64,000 bases of DNA, from contig JANQFH010000008.1 in NCBI GenBank assembly GCA_028277945.1, positions 259,442 to 323,441 of the forward strand, read 5' to 3'. Both the position numbers and the translations under genes were made by a program. This document shows positions 52,953 through 61,023 of this stretch, one piece after another. The stretch is from Oligoflexia bacterium. GTDB taxonomy: Bacteria > Bdellovibrionota_G > JANQFH01. The notes under the pieces were generated by a model. That model worked only from the letters and a program-made list of their open reading frames with translations, made no database searches and had not been told where the DNA came from. Positions within the stretch are counted from its first letter, which is position 1; each line of letters starts with the position of its first letter.

Positions 52953-53942
52953 GTGGTCGATTTCAACATTACTCGTGCTGCGCATGTAGAGTTTGGGGTT
53001 ACCGATTTGGCACGTGCACGCGCCTTCTATGTCGATGCACTTGGCTTCATCGAAGTCGACCGTGACAATGAAACGCTCTATCTCGGCGGTTTAGAAGAGC
53101 GGGATAAATACTCGTTGGTGTTACGCAAAGCAAAGAGCGGTGGTGCCAACCACATTGCCTTTCGCGTGGCAGCTGCCGAAGATCTAGAGAAAATCGCGCG
53201 TCTCTACAAACAGCATGATTTACCGACTCGTTGGATTGAAGCAAACAGTTTAGAGTCAGGACAGGGCAAGGCATTACGCACGCATGATCCCAGTGGTCTG
53301 GCAGTGGAGTTTTTTCATGAGATCGAGCAACGCGATCGGCTGCTACAGCAGTTTGATAAGTATCGTGGTGCCAATATCATGCGTATGGACCACTTCAACT
53401 GTCAGGTGCCGCACGTACAGTCCGCGTTTGATTGGTGGACACAAAAGATGGGCTTTATGCTCTCTGAGTCCATGGTTACCGATGTTGGCGAGCACATCTG
53501 GGCTGCCTGGATCCACCGCAAGCAGAACGTCCATGACCTTGCGCTGATGAACGGTATTGGTCCCCGTTTGCATCATGCTGGTTTTTGGGCGCAAGACACG
53601 CAGAGTATTCTGCGCGCCTGTGACATTCTTGCCTCTTTGGATATGCGGAACTGTTTAGAGCGTGGTCCAGGTAGGCATGGTTTGAGCAATGCCTTTTTTC
53701 TCTATCTGCGCGATCACGATCTCAACCGCATTGAGATCTATACCAGCGATTACATTATTGCCGACCCTGACTTCAAACCAGTCAAGTGGCCCATGAGCCA
53801 TCCTGGTCGTGCCACCTTTTGGGGCCATCAGGCACCCAAGAGCTGGTTTGAAGAGGCGATGTTACTCCAAAATATCCACACTGGTGAGTTCTTGCCGACC
53901 CAAGATCCCATCGAACCCGGCCAACCCAATACCGCACACTAG
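52953..53942 (+). CDS. Extradiol catechol dioxygenase (HpaD/type I VOC family)
   Basis: The protein has 329 residues from GTG 52953 (a TTG at 52950 is equally possible). Two VOC repeats are visible: ITRAAHVEFGVTDLARARAF and MDHFNCQVPHVQSAFDWW. The C-terminal repeat carries the metal triad: His in IMRMDHFNC, His in RLHHAGFWAQ, and Glu in DLNRIEIYTSDY. Such enzymes open catechol-type rings next to the hydroxyls; homoprotocatechuate 2,3-dioxygenase has this size. The neighbouring lyase and aldehyde dehydrogenase fit a meta-cleavage route. The exact substrate is unknown. Confidence 0.9.
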   Translation: MVDFNITRAAHVEFGVTDLARARAFYVDALGFIEVDRDNETLYLGGLEERDKYSLVLRKAKSGGANHIAFRVAAAEDLEKIARLYKQHDLPTRWIEANSLESGQGKALRTHDPSGLAVEFFHEIEQRDRLLQQFDKYRGANIMRMDHFNCQVPHVQSAFDWWTQKMGFMLSESMVTDVGEHIWAAWIHRKQNVHDLALMNGIGPRLHHAGFWAQDTQSILRACDILASLDMRNCLERGPGRHGLSNAFFLYLRDHDLNRIEIYTSDYIIADPDFKPVKWPMSHPGRATFWGHQAPKSWFEEAMLLQNIHTGEFLPTQDPIEPGQPNTAH

Positions 53943-53955
53943 GGCTTGCATCAGT

Positions 53956-54204
53956 TCAGGCGGCTTTCTTAAGTTTCTCAACAATCCACATCTTGATAAG
54001 CGACTGGTACGGTACATCCCTTTCGTCTGCAATTATTCGTATTTGATTGAGTACCTCTCGAGGTAGGCGGATGCTGATGGATTGAGTCGGAGATGGAAAC
54101 TCTATATTGAGATCTAGAGGTTCAAGCTTGGCAAGCAAATCGCCAAAGTCCTGGTTCAAATACTTTTCACGCTCAGCTTTTTCTTTGTTTACTTTTTTCT
54201 TCAT
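53956..54204 (-). CDS. brnA: BrnA-type ribbon-helix-helix antitoxin
   Basis: The protein has 82 residues. The C-terminal half, SISIRLPREVLNQIRIIADE and VPYQSLIKMWIVEKLKKA, is a ribbon-helix-helix motif like the BrnA/CopG antitoxins. The N-terminal half is charged. Its start lies inside the toxin gene (32-bp overlap), the usual order for toxin-first brnTA pairs. The antitoxin binds the toxin and represses the shared promoter. Confidence 0.85.
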   Translation of the reverse strand: MKKKVNKEKAEREKYLNQDFGDLLAKLEPLDLNIEFPSPTQSISIRLPREVLNQIRIIADERDVPYQSLIKMWIVEKLKKAA

Positions 54205-54469
54205 AGACTTGCCGCTCCTTTCGGCTTGCGGGACGTGCTGAAATAATGCGTACCTTGTCCCTTCGTAGTGTCCACGCTACAAAGAGAGTTCTTGGACGGT
54301 TACTGCTTCCTAGCGTAATATATCTCTTTTCTCTGCCTGAATGGGTTGGGTCTGAAAAATCCACACGTGATCTATCCTGAAACACGGACTCTGCCTCGAG
54401 CCGGGAGACTCCATGCTTGGAGTAACTCTTGAGATCATTGCCCTTATCCCATTCAAACGATACCCGCAT
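54173..54469 (-). CDS. brnT: BrnT-type toxin (predicted RNase)
   Basis: The protein has 98 residues, close to the family size. It opens VSFEWDKGNDLKSYSKHGVS, typical of BrnT, followed by VDFSDPTHSGREKRYITLGS, RTLFVAWTLRRDKVRIISAR and ASRKERQVYEE. BrnT is a RelE-fold ribonuclease that halts translation and is neutralised by BrnA. The pair interrupts the catabolic cluster between the dioxygenase and the aldehyde dehydrogenase genes, suggesting later insertion. Confidence 0.9.
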   Translation of the reverse strand: MRVSFEWDKGNDLKSYSKHGVSRLEAESVFQDRSRVDFSDPTHSGREKRYITLGSSNRPRTLFVAWTLRRDKVRIISARPASRKERQVYEEKSKQRKS

Positions 54470-54472
54470 AGT

Positions 54473-54514
54473 GTATATGAGACTCTATACAAAATTGTAT
54501 ATGCCGTTCTATAC
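54473..54514 (-). promoter_or_regulatory. Tandem palindromic operators upstream of brnTA
   Basis: Two 18-bp sites of the form GTATATGnnnnTCTATAC lie at 54473-54490 and 54497-54514, with starts 24 bp apart. Each is a GTATA...TATAC palindrome, and they lie immediately before the brnT start. This fits autoregulation by a ribbon-helix-helix dimer. Confidence 0.7.
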
Positions 54515-54535
54515 GATGTCAAGCCCCGAACAAGG

Positions 54536-56044
54536 CTAGCAAGATTCGACTGGGTAAGGTAGGCAGATCATCTTCGGCTGCGTGAAGAACTCCAAGCTGT
54601 AGCGACCGCCTTCAGAGCCAATTCCGCTCTCTTTTACCCCGCCAAAGGGGGCACGCAGATCACGGACAAAGTGGCTGTTGATCCACACCATGCCCGCCTC
54701 AATAGCATTGGCAACTGCCAGGGCGCGTTCCAAGTTGGTGGTCCAGACACTCGAGGAGAGTCCAAAGCGGCTGTCGTTGGCAAGGGCAATGGCCTCCTCG
54801 GTAGTGCCAAAGGGCATGACCACCAGTACCGGTCCAAAGACCTCTTCTTGCCATATATTCATCTCAGTGGTGACCTTTTCAAAAATAGTCGGCTCTAAGA
54901 AGTTTCCCTGAGACAGCTTGGGGTCATCCGGTCGCTTGCCGCCGGTTGTCAGCTTGGCGCCCGCATCGATTGCCGTAGCAATAAAGCCTTCGACTTTTTC
55001 TAGGTGTTGTTTCGTAATCAACGGGCCGATGTTGCTCTCAGGATCAAACTGGCTGCCGATCTTCATCGACTCAGTTTCTTTCAGTAGCCTTTGCATAAAA
55101 GCGTCGTAAACGGAGTCTTGCAGTAGTAGGCGCGAACCTGCGACACAGGACTGGCCTTGGCTGCGAAAGATACCGCGGGCAACGCCTTTGGCGGCAAAAT
55201 CGAGATCGGCATCGGCAAAAACTACGGTTGGTGATTTACCACCCAGCTCCAAAGAGATCGGCGCGACTCTTGTGGCTGCATTCGCCTGGGCAATGGCCTT
55301 GCCCACAGGAACACTACCGGTGAACGAAATCCGATCCACCAGGGGATCTGTCACCAGTGCTTTGCCGCCTTCAGCATCTCCAGGAACGATGTTCAGCACG
55401 CCTGGCGGGATACCCGCTTCATTGGCAAGCTCACCCAACTGCAAGACGCTAAGCAGCGCCCAAGGTGAGGGTTTGAGCACGCAGCAGTTGCCAGTAGCCA
55501 GGCAGGGTCCAAGCTTCCAGGTTGAGAGCATCAACGGACTGTTCCACGGGGCGATAAGACCAGCCACACCAATGGGATACCGCTTGGTAACGCTGATGGT
55601 TTTTATCTTCTTACCAAGAAAGTTGGCATCGTTAAAAAAGGTCTCGTCACCTTGTTGTTGCACCGCACTGGCAAAGAAACGGATATTGGCAGAGGCCCGG
55701 GCGACATCGTGATCGATACACTCTTTTAGTAGCTTGCCAACGTTACACGCTTCAATCGTGCCCAACTGGGTGGCGTTGGCTTGGATGAGCTCGGCAAAGC
55801 GGTTTAAGATCTTTACCCGTTCTTTAGTAGCCATGCGTGGCCACGGTCCTGAGTCAAACGCCTGACGAGCTGCTTGCACCGCCCGTTGCATGTCTTTTGC
55901 TCCAGCAAGGGCAAAGGTGGCAATGGGTTCCTGATCTGCCGGGTTGAGGGAGGTGTGGGTTGCACTGGCAATTGCTTTGCAACGCTTGCCATCGATAAAC
56001 GGGTCGGTTTTGATTTGCACCCGCAGCTCATCCAGCTTAGCCAT
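54536..56044 (-). CDS. NAD(P)-dependent aldehyde dehydrogenase (semialdehyde type)
   Basis: The protein has 502 residues. The catalytic Glu is in SLELGGKSPTVVFADADLDF and the nucleophilic Cys in FRSQGQSCVAGSRLLLQDSV. The cofactor loop ISFTGSVPVGKAIAQANAAT is standard. The C-terminal PFGGVKESGIGSEGGRYSLE closes the family pattern. Similarity to hydroxymuconic or carboxymethyl-hydroxymuconic semialdehyde dehydrogenases (XylG/HpaE) is plausible given the extradiol dioxygenase next door. It is transcribed on the opposite strand, divergently from korA. Confidence 0.9.
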   Translation of the reverse strand: MAKLDELRVQIKTDPFIDGKRCKAIASATHTSLNPADQEPIATFALAGAKDMQRAVQAARQAFDSGPWPRMATKERVKILNRFAELIQANATQLGTIEACNVGKLLKECIDHDVARASANIRFFASAVQQQGDETFFNDANFLGKKIKTISVTKRYPIGVAGLIAPWNSPLMLSTWKLGPCLATGNCCVLKPSPWALLSVLQLGELANEAGIPPGVLNIVPGDAEGGKALVTDPLVDRISFTGSVPVGKAIAQANAATRVAPISLELGGKSPTVVFADADLDFAAKGVARGIFRSQGQSCVAGSRLLLQDSVYDAFMQRLLKETESMKIGSQFDPESNIGPLITKQHLEKVEGFIATAIDAGAKLTTGGKRPDDPKLSQGNFLEPTIFEKVTTEMNIWQEEVFGPVLVVMPFGTTEEAIALANDSRFGLSSSVWTTNLERALAVANAIEAGMVWINSHFVRDLRAPFGGVKESGIGSEGGRYSLEFFTQPKMICLPYPVESC

Positions 56045-56196
56045 GTTTATTTCTCCAATATAAACAGTAGGTTTTTAACAGTGGCCGTGGCGCTCCTATA
56101 ACAAGATTTGCCACAACACTCAAGGCCAGTTGCAAATCTAGCTCGTGGGCGTATGATCGGCTGCAATTGGGCAGGCTGGGGGACCCTTCAACGAGT

Positions 56197-58092
56197 ATGG
56201 CCGAACTCCTGCAGAAGCAGAGAAAAACCAAATCAAAACCAAGACGCGGCAATGGCTCGAAAAACAGCCGCAGTATCCAAGAGCTCGACAGTGTGACCGT
56301 CCGTTTTGCCGGTGACTCGGGCGACGGCATGCAGCTTGCCGGCAGCCAGTTCACCCAGACTGCTGCCATCATCGGTAACGACGTGGCGACGCTGCCCGAC
56401 TTTCCCGCGGAGATACGCGCTCCAGCTGGCTCACTACCTGGAGTGAGTGCCTTTCAAGTGCACTTTTCCGATCATGACATCCACACCGCTGGAGACTGTG
56501 CCGATGTGCTTGTAGCCATGAATCCAGCGGCGCTCAAGATGCATATTGGCGATCTAGAGGGTGATGGTATTCTTATTGTCAATACCGATGGCTTTTCAGA
56601 AAACAACCTCAGAAAGGCGGGTTGTTCTACCAATCCACTTGAAGATGGCTCTTTAGAATCCTACCGTTGCTTTGAAGTGCCCGTAACCAAACTGACGCAC
56701 GAGGCACTGCAAGATCTCTCTTTGACAAAAAAAGAGAAAGACCGCTGCAAAAACTTCTTTGCCTTGGGACTGACCTTGTGGATGTTTGACCGCACCTTGG
56801 ACTCCACGCTGCGTTGGATTGATCAGAAGTTTACTGCCATGCCAGAGATGGCCGAAGCCAACCGTCGCGCTTTAAAAGCGGGCTACTTTTTTGGCGATAC
56901 CACCGAGGCTTTTGCCTCGATCCACTACCGTGTTGCCGAAGCCACCCTGCCCAAAGGACTCTATCGGCAAGTAACAGGCAATCAGGCTATGGCCATGGGT
57001 TTAGCTGTTGGCGCCCACCTAGCCAAAAAGCAGTTGTTTTACGCCAGCTATCCCATCACCCCGGCGAGCGACATATTGCATGAGATGGCACGTTACAAAA
57101 ACTATAACGTCGCTACCTTTCAAGCCGAGGACGAAATTGCTGCCATCGGTGCGGCGATCGGCGCATCTTTTGGCGGTCACCTAGGAGTCACAGCCAGTAG
57201 TGGGCCAGGCATTGCCCTCAAGACCGAAGCAATCAACCTTGCGGTCATGGTAGAGCTGCCCGTCGTCATTATCGACGTGCAGCGTGGTGGGCCAAGTACA
57301 GGGCTGCCAACCAAAACCGAGCAGGGCGATCTGCTCCAGGCCATCCATGGCCGTAACAGCGAATCTCCGGTGGCTGTGTTGGCGCCGGCAACCCCGGGCG
57401 AGTGTTTTGAATACGCCATCACCGCCCTACGCCTGGCGGTGAAGTACATGACCCCGGTTTTCTTGCTCTCCGATGGTAGCCTTGCCAACGGTGCAGAGCC
57501 GTGGCGCATTCCATCGTTTGATGACCTTCCCAAGTTTGACTGCCATCACCTAGTGGATGCCAAAGACTTTCAGCCATACCGGCGTGACAAAACCACCTTA
57601 GCCAGGCCCTGGGTACTTCCGGGCACTCCGGGATTGGAGCACACCATCGGCGGGTTGGAGAAAGAAGATGTTACCGGTGCAGTCAGTTATGATCCGCGCA
57701 ATCATGAGGCCATGTGTCGGCTGCGTGCACAAAAGATCGCCGGCATGGTACAGGACATCCCTGATGTTGCTCTCTTTGGCGCAAACTCTGGCAAGGTTTT
57801 GGTGGTGGGGTGGGGAAGTACTTACGGAGCCATCACCACAGCCGTAGAAAAACAGCAGGCTGCAGGGAAATCTGTTTCCAGTATGCACCTACGCTACCTA
57901 AATCCACTACCGGCTAATACGGGATCGCTGCTCAAGAACTTCGAAAAAGTCCTGGTGCCAGAACTCAACCTTGGTCAGTTGCGATCGATCTTACGCGATC
58001 AATATCTGGTTGATGCCGTCGGATTAAATAAGGTACGCGGCCAGCCCTTAACGGTTGCGGAAGTCACCCAGGCAATTGAGGGGTTACTCTGA
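56197..58092 (+). CDS. korA: 2-Oxoacid:ferredoxin oxidoreductase, fused gamma-alpha subunit
   Basis: The protein has 631 residues from ATG 56197 (a TTG at 56167 adds ten). The gamma domain comes first (VTVRFAGDSGDGMQLAGSQF), then the alpha-subunit pyrimidine-binding domain with TGNQAMAMGLAVGAHLAKKQ, YASYPITPASDILHEMARYK and FQAEDEIAAIGAAIGASFGG. The alpha C-domain contains VVIIDVQRGGPSTGLPTKTE, characteristic of KorA. With KorB it converts 2-oxoglutarate plus CoA to succinyl-CoA while reducing ferredoxin. korB starts at the last base of its stop (TGATG). Confidence 0.93.
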   Translation: MAELLQKQRKTKSKPRRGNGSKNSRSIQELDSVTVRFAGDSGDGMQLAGSQFTQTAAIIGNDVATLPDFPAEIRAPAGSLPGVSAFQVHFSDHDIHTAGDCADVLVAMNPAALKMHIGDLEGDGILIVNTDGFSENNLRKAGCSTNPLEDGSLESYRCFEVPVTKLTHEALQDLSLTKKEKDRCKNFFALGLTLWMFDRTLDSTLRWIDQKFTAMPEMAEANRRALKAGYFFGDTTEAFASIHYRVAEATLPKGLYRQVTGNQAMAMGLAVGAHLAKKQLFYASYPITPASDILHEMARYKNYNVATFQAEDEIAAIGAAIGASFGGHLGVTASSGPGIALKTEAINLAVMVELPVVIIDVQRGGPSTGLPTKTEQGDLLQAIHGRNSESPVAVLAPATPGECFEYAITALRLAVKYMTPVFLLSDGSLANGAEPWRIPSFDDLPKFDCHHLVDAKDFQPYRRDKTTLARPWVLPGTPGLEHTIGGLEKEDVTGAVSYDPRNHEAMCRLRAQKIAGMVQDIPDVALFGANSGKVLVVGWGSTYGAITTAVEKQQAAGKSVSSMHLRYLNPLPANTGSLLKNFEKVLVPELNLGQLRSILRDQYLVDAVGLNKVRGQPLTVAEVTQAIEGLL

Positions 58093-59105
58093 TGGCAAGC
58101 ACCACCCTAACGCGAAAAGACTTTGCCAGCGACCAAGAGGTGCGTTGGTGTCCTGGTTGTGGTGACTATGCCATCCTCGCTTCCATGCAGCGACTGGCAC
58201 CCTCGCTTGGCATTGCCAAAGAGAAGTTTGTCTTTATCTCCGGCATTGGTTGTTCGAGCCGTTTTCCCTATTACATGAATACCTATGGTTTCCACACCAT
58301 TCATGGTCGTGCCATGACCATTGCCACCGGCCTCAAGTGTACGCGGCCGGATCTCTCCGTATGGGTGATTACCGGTGATGGTGATGGCCTCTCCATTGGC
58401 GGCAACCACTTTATCCATACGCTGCGGCGCAACCTTGATATTAACATCTTGCTGTTCAACAATCGGATTTATGGTTTAACCAAGGGGCAGTACTCTCCCA
58501 CCTCAGAACAGGGTAAGAAGACCAAGTCCACGCCCATGGGTTCGATTGATTATCCTGTCAACGCGCTCTCTCTGGCACTTGCCTCAGAAGCAACGTTTAT
58601 TGCCCGTTCTATCGATGTCTACAGCAACCATCTGCAGGAGGTTATCCGGCAGGCGGCGGCTCATAGAGGTGTTTCGTTTGTGGAGATTTATCAGAATTGT
58701 AACATCTTTAACGATGGTGCATTTAGTGCGTTCAGCGAGCGTGACGTTCGGAATGAACGGCTGTTGGAGTTAGAGGACGGTAGGCCGATGCTGTTTGGCA
58801 AAGAGAAGCGCGAGGGTATTCGTATCCAGGGTGGCAAGCCAGAGGTGATCAAGGTTGGCCAAGCGGGTGTGCGTGAGCAAGATGTCTTGGTCCATGACGC
58901 CGCCACAGCGAACATGACCATTCCTTTCTTGCTCAGCCGCATGGATTACCCAGATTTTCCGGTACCCATTGGTGTGTTTCGTAGAGTAGAGCGGCCCACC
59001 TACGATGAGTTGCTACAGGGGCAGATCAACACCGTCAAAAAGCAGAAAGGCGCAGGCGACATCGTTAAGCTCCTCAAAGGCAGCCAAACCTGGGAAGTGC
59101 ACTGA
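58092..59105 (+). CDS. korB: 2-Oxoacid:ferredoxin oxidoreductase, beta subunit
   Basis: The protein has 337 residues. The thiamine-diphosphate domain has RWCPGCGDYAILASMQRLAP, FISGIGCSSRFPYYMNTYGF, IHGRAMTIATGLKCTRPDLS and VWVITGDGDGLSIGGNHFIH with the Mg/TPP GDGD motif. NNRIYGLTKGQYSPTSEQG is the usual KorB substrate loop. It is translationally coupled to korA. The enzyme runs in the oxidative or reductive TCA direction in ferredoxin-dependent bacteria; 2-oxoglutarate is the best guess, but other 2-oxoacids are possible. Confidence 0.93.
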   Translation: MASTTLTRKDFASDQEVRWCPGCGDYAILASMQRLAPSLGIAKEKFVFISGIGCSSRFPYYMNTYGFHTIHGRAMTIATGLKCTRPDLSVWVITGDGDGLSIGGNHFIHTLRRNLDINILLFNNRIYGLTKGQYSPTSEQGKKTKSTPMGSIDYPVNALSLALASEATFIARSIDVYSNHLQEVIRQAAAHRGVSFVEIYQNCNIFNDGAFSAFSERDVRNERLLELEDGRPMLFGKEKREGIRIQGGKPEVIKVGQAGVREQDVLVHDAATANMTIPFLLSRMDYPDFPVPIGVFRRVERPTYDELLQGQINTVKKQKGAGDIVKLLKGSQTWEVH

Positions 59106-59106
59106 T

Positions 59107-59502
59107 TCAATCAGTCAGACGCAGATACTTGGAGGCGATGTTCTCGAGCTCTTCCGATGAAAAGGGTTTGCAAAGGTAGTCAGCTGCGCCTGCGGCCAAG
59201 CCTTGCGCTTTGACCTCTTCGCTTCCCTCAACCGTAACCAAGATGATAGGCGTGTCCAAACGAATCTGCTCTTCTTGTCTCCGGCGCAGAAATTCCAGCC
59301 CGTTCATCACTGGCATGTTGACATCGAGAAAGACCATGGAGATATCGGGTTCAGAGACAAAGAGCGAGTAGCCCTCTCTGCCGTCATAAGCATGGATGAT
59401 CTTACAGCCGGCAAACTTACCGCCTGAAAGCACGAGATCATAGAGCTGATGGTGCAGCTTGGAGTCTTCAACAATCAGGAAGGTGGGTGGGTTGTTAGGC
59501 AA
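59107..59502 (-). CDS. CheY-like single-domain response regulator
   Basis: The protein has 131 residues, a stand-alone receiver. The acidic pair is in FLIVEDSKLHHQLYDLVL, the phosphoacceptor Asp in MVFLDVNMPVMNGLEFLRRR, the Thr in PIILVTVEGSEEV and the Lys in YLCKPFSSEEL. There is no output domain. It converges with korB, 1 bp away. No kinase is adjacent; the sensorless kinase-like protein at 8 kb is a possible but untested partner. Confidence 0.9.
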   Translation of the reverse strand: MPNNPPTFLIVEDSKLHHQLYDLVLSGGKFAGCKIIHAYDGREGYSLFVSEPDISMVFLDVNMPVMNGLEFLRRRQEEQIRLDTPIILVTVEGSEEVKAQGLAAGAADYLCKPFSSEELENIASKYLRLTD

Positions 59503-59822
59503 GTAACCCCGTCACTCTGTAACCCTGAAGGAAAATAACGGGGAAGGTGAGATCGTTTATATCATGGTTTGTGGAGGAGTTGTACTCTTGGTTCTGAACC
59601 TCGGACCCCTTGCACCCCATAATAAAACCCACAAAAATAACGACGATAACTAGCTGATATTATGGGTTCTCAACACAGGGTGTCGTAAGGTATTGAGATG
59701 TTTTTGGCGCCATTTTGACACCGCTATTTAAAAGATGTTGACGCAGCGCATTTACCATGTTAGTCAGTGATTGAGCTTGGAATAAAAGAGGCTTCTGTTT
59801 AACTTGCTAGGGCAGAGCTCCG
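59503..59822. other. 320-bp intergenic region with tRNA-like fragment
   Basis: The region separates the CheY-like gene from a secreted orphan. Its only recognised element is the tRNA-Pro(GGG)-like fragment at 59596-59620. The rest is A+T-rich, with no convincing gene. A GTTGACGCAGCGC near 59737 could be a -35 box, but I see no good -10. Confidence 0.5.
59596..59620. repeat. tRNA-Pro(GGG) 3'-half fragment, candidate attachment-site scar
   Basis: GAACC, three differing bases, then GACCCCTTGCACCCCAT (59604-59620, 17 bp) match the intact tRNA-Pro gene at 60879-60903 with the same spacing. The match covers the T-loop to anticodon segment and ends in the anticodon loop. It is in the same orientation as the tRNA and lies on its 3' side. 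This is the form of an att duplication left by integration at a tRNA gene. Confidence 0.7.
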
Positions 59823-60656
59823 GTGAATATCAAAAAACTCATAGTGGTCGTTTCTTTTTTGGTTGGACTTTCTTTCTGTCCCTCCATGTCCACTGCCGAT
59901 GATGCTGACTTTGATGGCCTCGCAGAAGAATTTGCTGAAGCGGAAGTTCCTTCGATAAAGGTTGTGTGGTCCGATGCGACGGTTTTTGCGAAGACTCGCA
60001 ACCAAACGTGGCAAGGTGTTTGCTCAAGAATCTATCTTCCAGACCAATCCTTTCCAGCCTTACTTCACATTTTTACGGAAAGAAATACAAATGACTCGGC
60101 GTCAGACCGTCAAGCCCACACTTGGTTCATTCCTGTGTTTTATGAGGCTAAAGAGTTGCCAGAGATAGAACAAGAAATTGTAGCAGCTCGAAAGAGGATG
60201 GCCAAAGCAAAACCCTTGATAGCCCCAGTCACAGAAAGGGTCCCGAAACACGCTGACTCGGCCACAGAAAAAGAGGAATTTTCAGATGCTTTGTTCAGTA
60301 GCCTAGTGATTTATGATCCCGATGCGCATGATTTTAGGAGAGCTGGTTTTCGGTTTCGTGCGCAAAGCCAATCCCGTGCTTTAAGCGTGGTCGCTGGTTA
60401 CAGTGAAAGTAGATCTCTCGGTGCTGCTATTGCCGACCCGCTTGAAAAGATCTATATGGAAGGATACTGCCCGCTTGATAGGGAAGAGGAATGTAAGTTT
60501 GATGACGACGTAACTGTAGAATTTTTACAAGCCGTTACTTATTGCCGGTTTGATAAATTATTGTATAGTGAAACCCAGATCGAGGCTGATGAAAACAAGG
60601 AATCGATATTCCAAGCCATTTTGCGTGGTCTCTCGGCGCCACTCTCAGCTCGTTAG
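59823..60656 (+). CDS. Secreted protein of unknown function between tRNA-Pro repeats
   Basis: The protein has 277 residues with a GTG start. The signal peptide is KLIVVVSFLVGLSFCPSMST. The mature chain is acidic at first (DADFDGLAEEFAEAEV), then mixed, with a Lys-rich middle (ARKRMAKAKPLIAPVTERVP) and a C-terminal EECKFDDDVTVEFLQAVTYC. No family is recognised. It lies between the tRNA fragment at 59.6 kb and the intact tRNA-Pro gene, so it may be cargo of a small, decayed island. Confidence 0.65.
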   Translation: MNIKKLIVVVSFLVGLSFCPSMSTADDADFDGLAEEFAEAEVPSIKVVWSDATVFAKTRNQTWQGVCSRIYLPDQSFPALLHIFTERNTNDSASDRQAHTWFIPVFYEAKELPEIEQEIVAARKRMAKAKPLIAPVTERVPKHADSATEKEEFSDALFSSLVIYDPDAHDFRRAGFRFRAQSQSRALSVVAGYSESRSLGAAIADPLEKIYMEGYCPLDREEECKFDDDVTVEFLQAVTYCRFDKLLYSETQIEADENKESIFQAILRGLSAPLSAR

Positions 60657-60657
60657 G

Positions 60658-60738
60658 TGCTCAGGGTACCTGCTCAGGGTACCCGCTTCCTTTTGAAAAT
60701 TGTACCTGCTCAGGGTACCCGCTTCCTTTTGAAAATTG
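60658..60738. repeat. 36-bp perfect tandem duplication with a partial third unit
   Basis: Two identical 36-bp units run at 60667-60702 and 60703-60738, preceded by a 13-bp piece of the same unit at 60658-60670. Each unit contains GGGTACC. They start right after the orphan gene stop and run into a 12-bp tRNA-Pro-like match (60738-60749). Confidence 0.85.
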
Positions 60739-60750
60739 GGCGACTGGATG

Positions 60751-60861
60751 TACGAAATCGCTGGCCGCGATTTCGTAATCCTAGGGTATTCGCGGGCCAA
60801 CGGTCGTTGGCCCGTTGATTATACGGCGCCCCGACATCGACTTTGCTTCGCAAAGCCGGAG

Positions 60862-60869
<8 letters not shown>
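60751..60869. other. Array of three strong hairpins downstream of tRNA-Pro
   Basis: Hairpin 1 at 60751-60777 has a perfect 10-bp stem (TACGAAATCG/CGATTTCGTA). Hairpin 2 at 60793-60814 pairs CGGGCCAACG with CGTTGGCCCG. Hairpin 3 pairs CGCCCCGAC at 60827-60835 with GTCGGGGCG at 60861-60869 and encloses CTTTGC/GCAAAG. The right arm of hairpin 3 is the tRNA 3' acceptor, so tRNA precursor and hairpin would compete. Termination or processing of the tRNA is one reading; a recombination site is another. Confidence 0.6.
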
Positions 60870-60936
<67 letters not shown>

Positions 60937-61023
60937 CTCTTAAATTGTTTAATGATTGTTACGTCTTATGTCCACACAAAATTTGTCCATGTCACGCTGC
61001 ATCCATCAGGTCTCATATAGGTC

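Noticed and set aside
55188-55712. 174-codon plus-strand frame
   Set aside because: It is fully antisense to the aldehyde dehydrogenase gene, whose catalytic motifs are intact.
59710-59725. Second sigma-54 site (TGGCGCCATTTTGAC)
   Set aside because: The spacing is one base short and the invariant GC is replaced by GA.
59737-59770. Sigma-70 promoter before the 59.8-kb orphan
   Set aside because: A TTGACG is present, but no acceptable -10 box at 16-18 bp was found.
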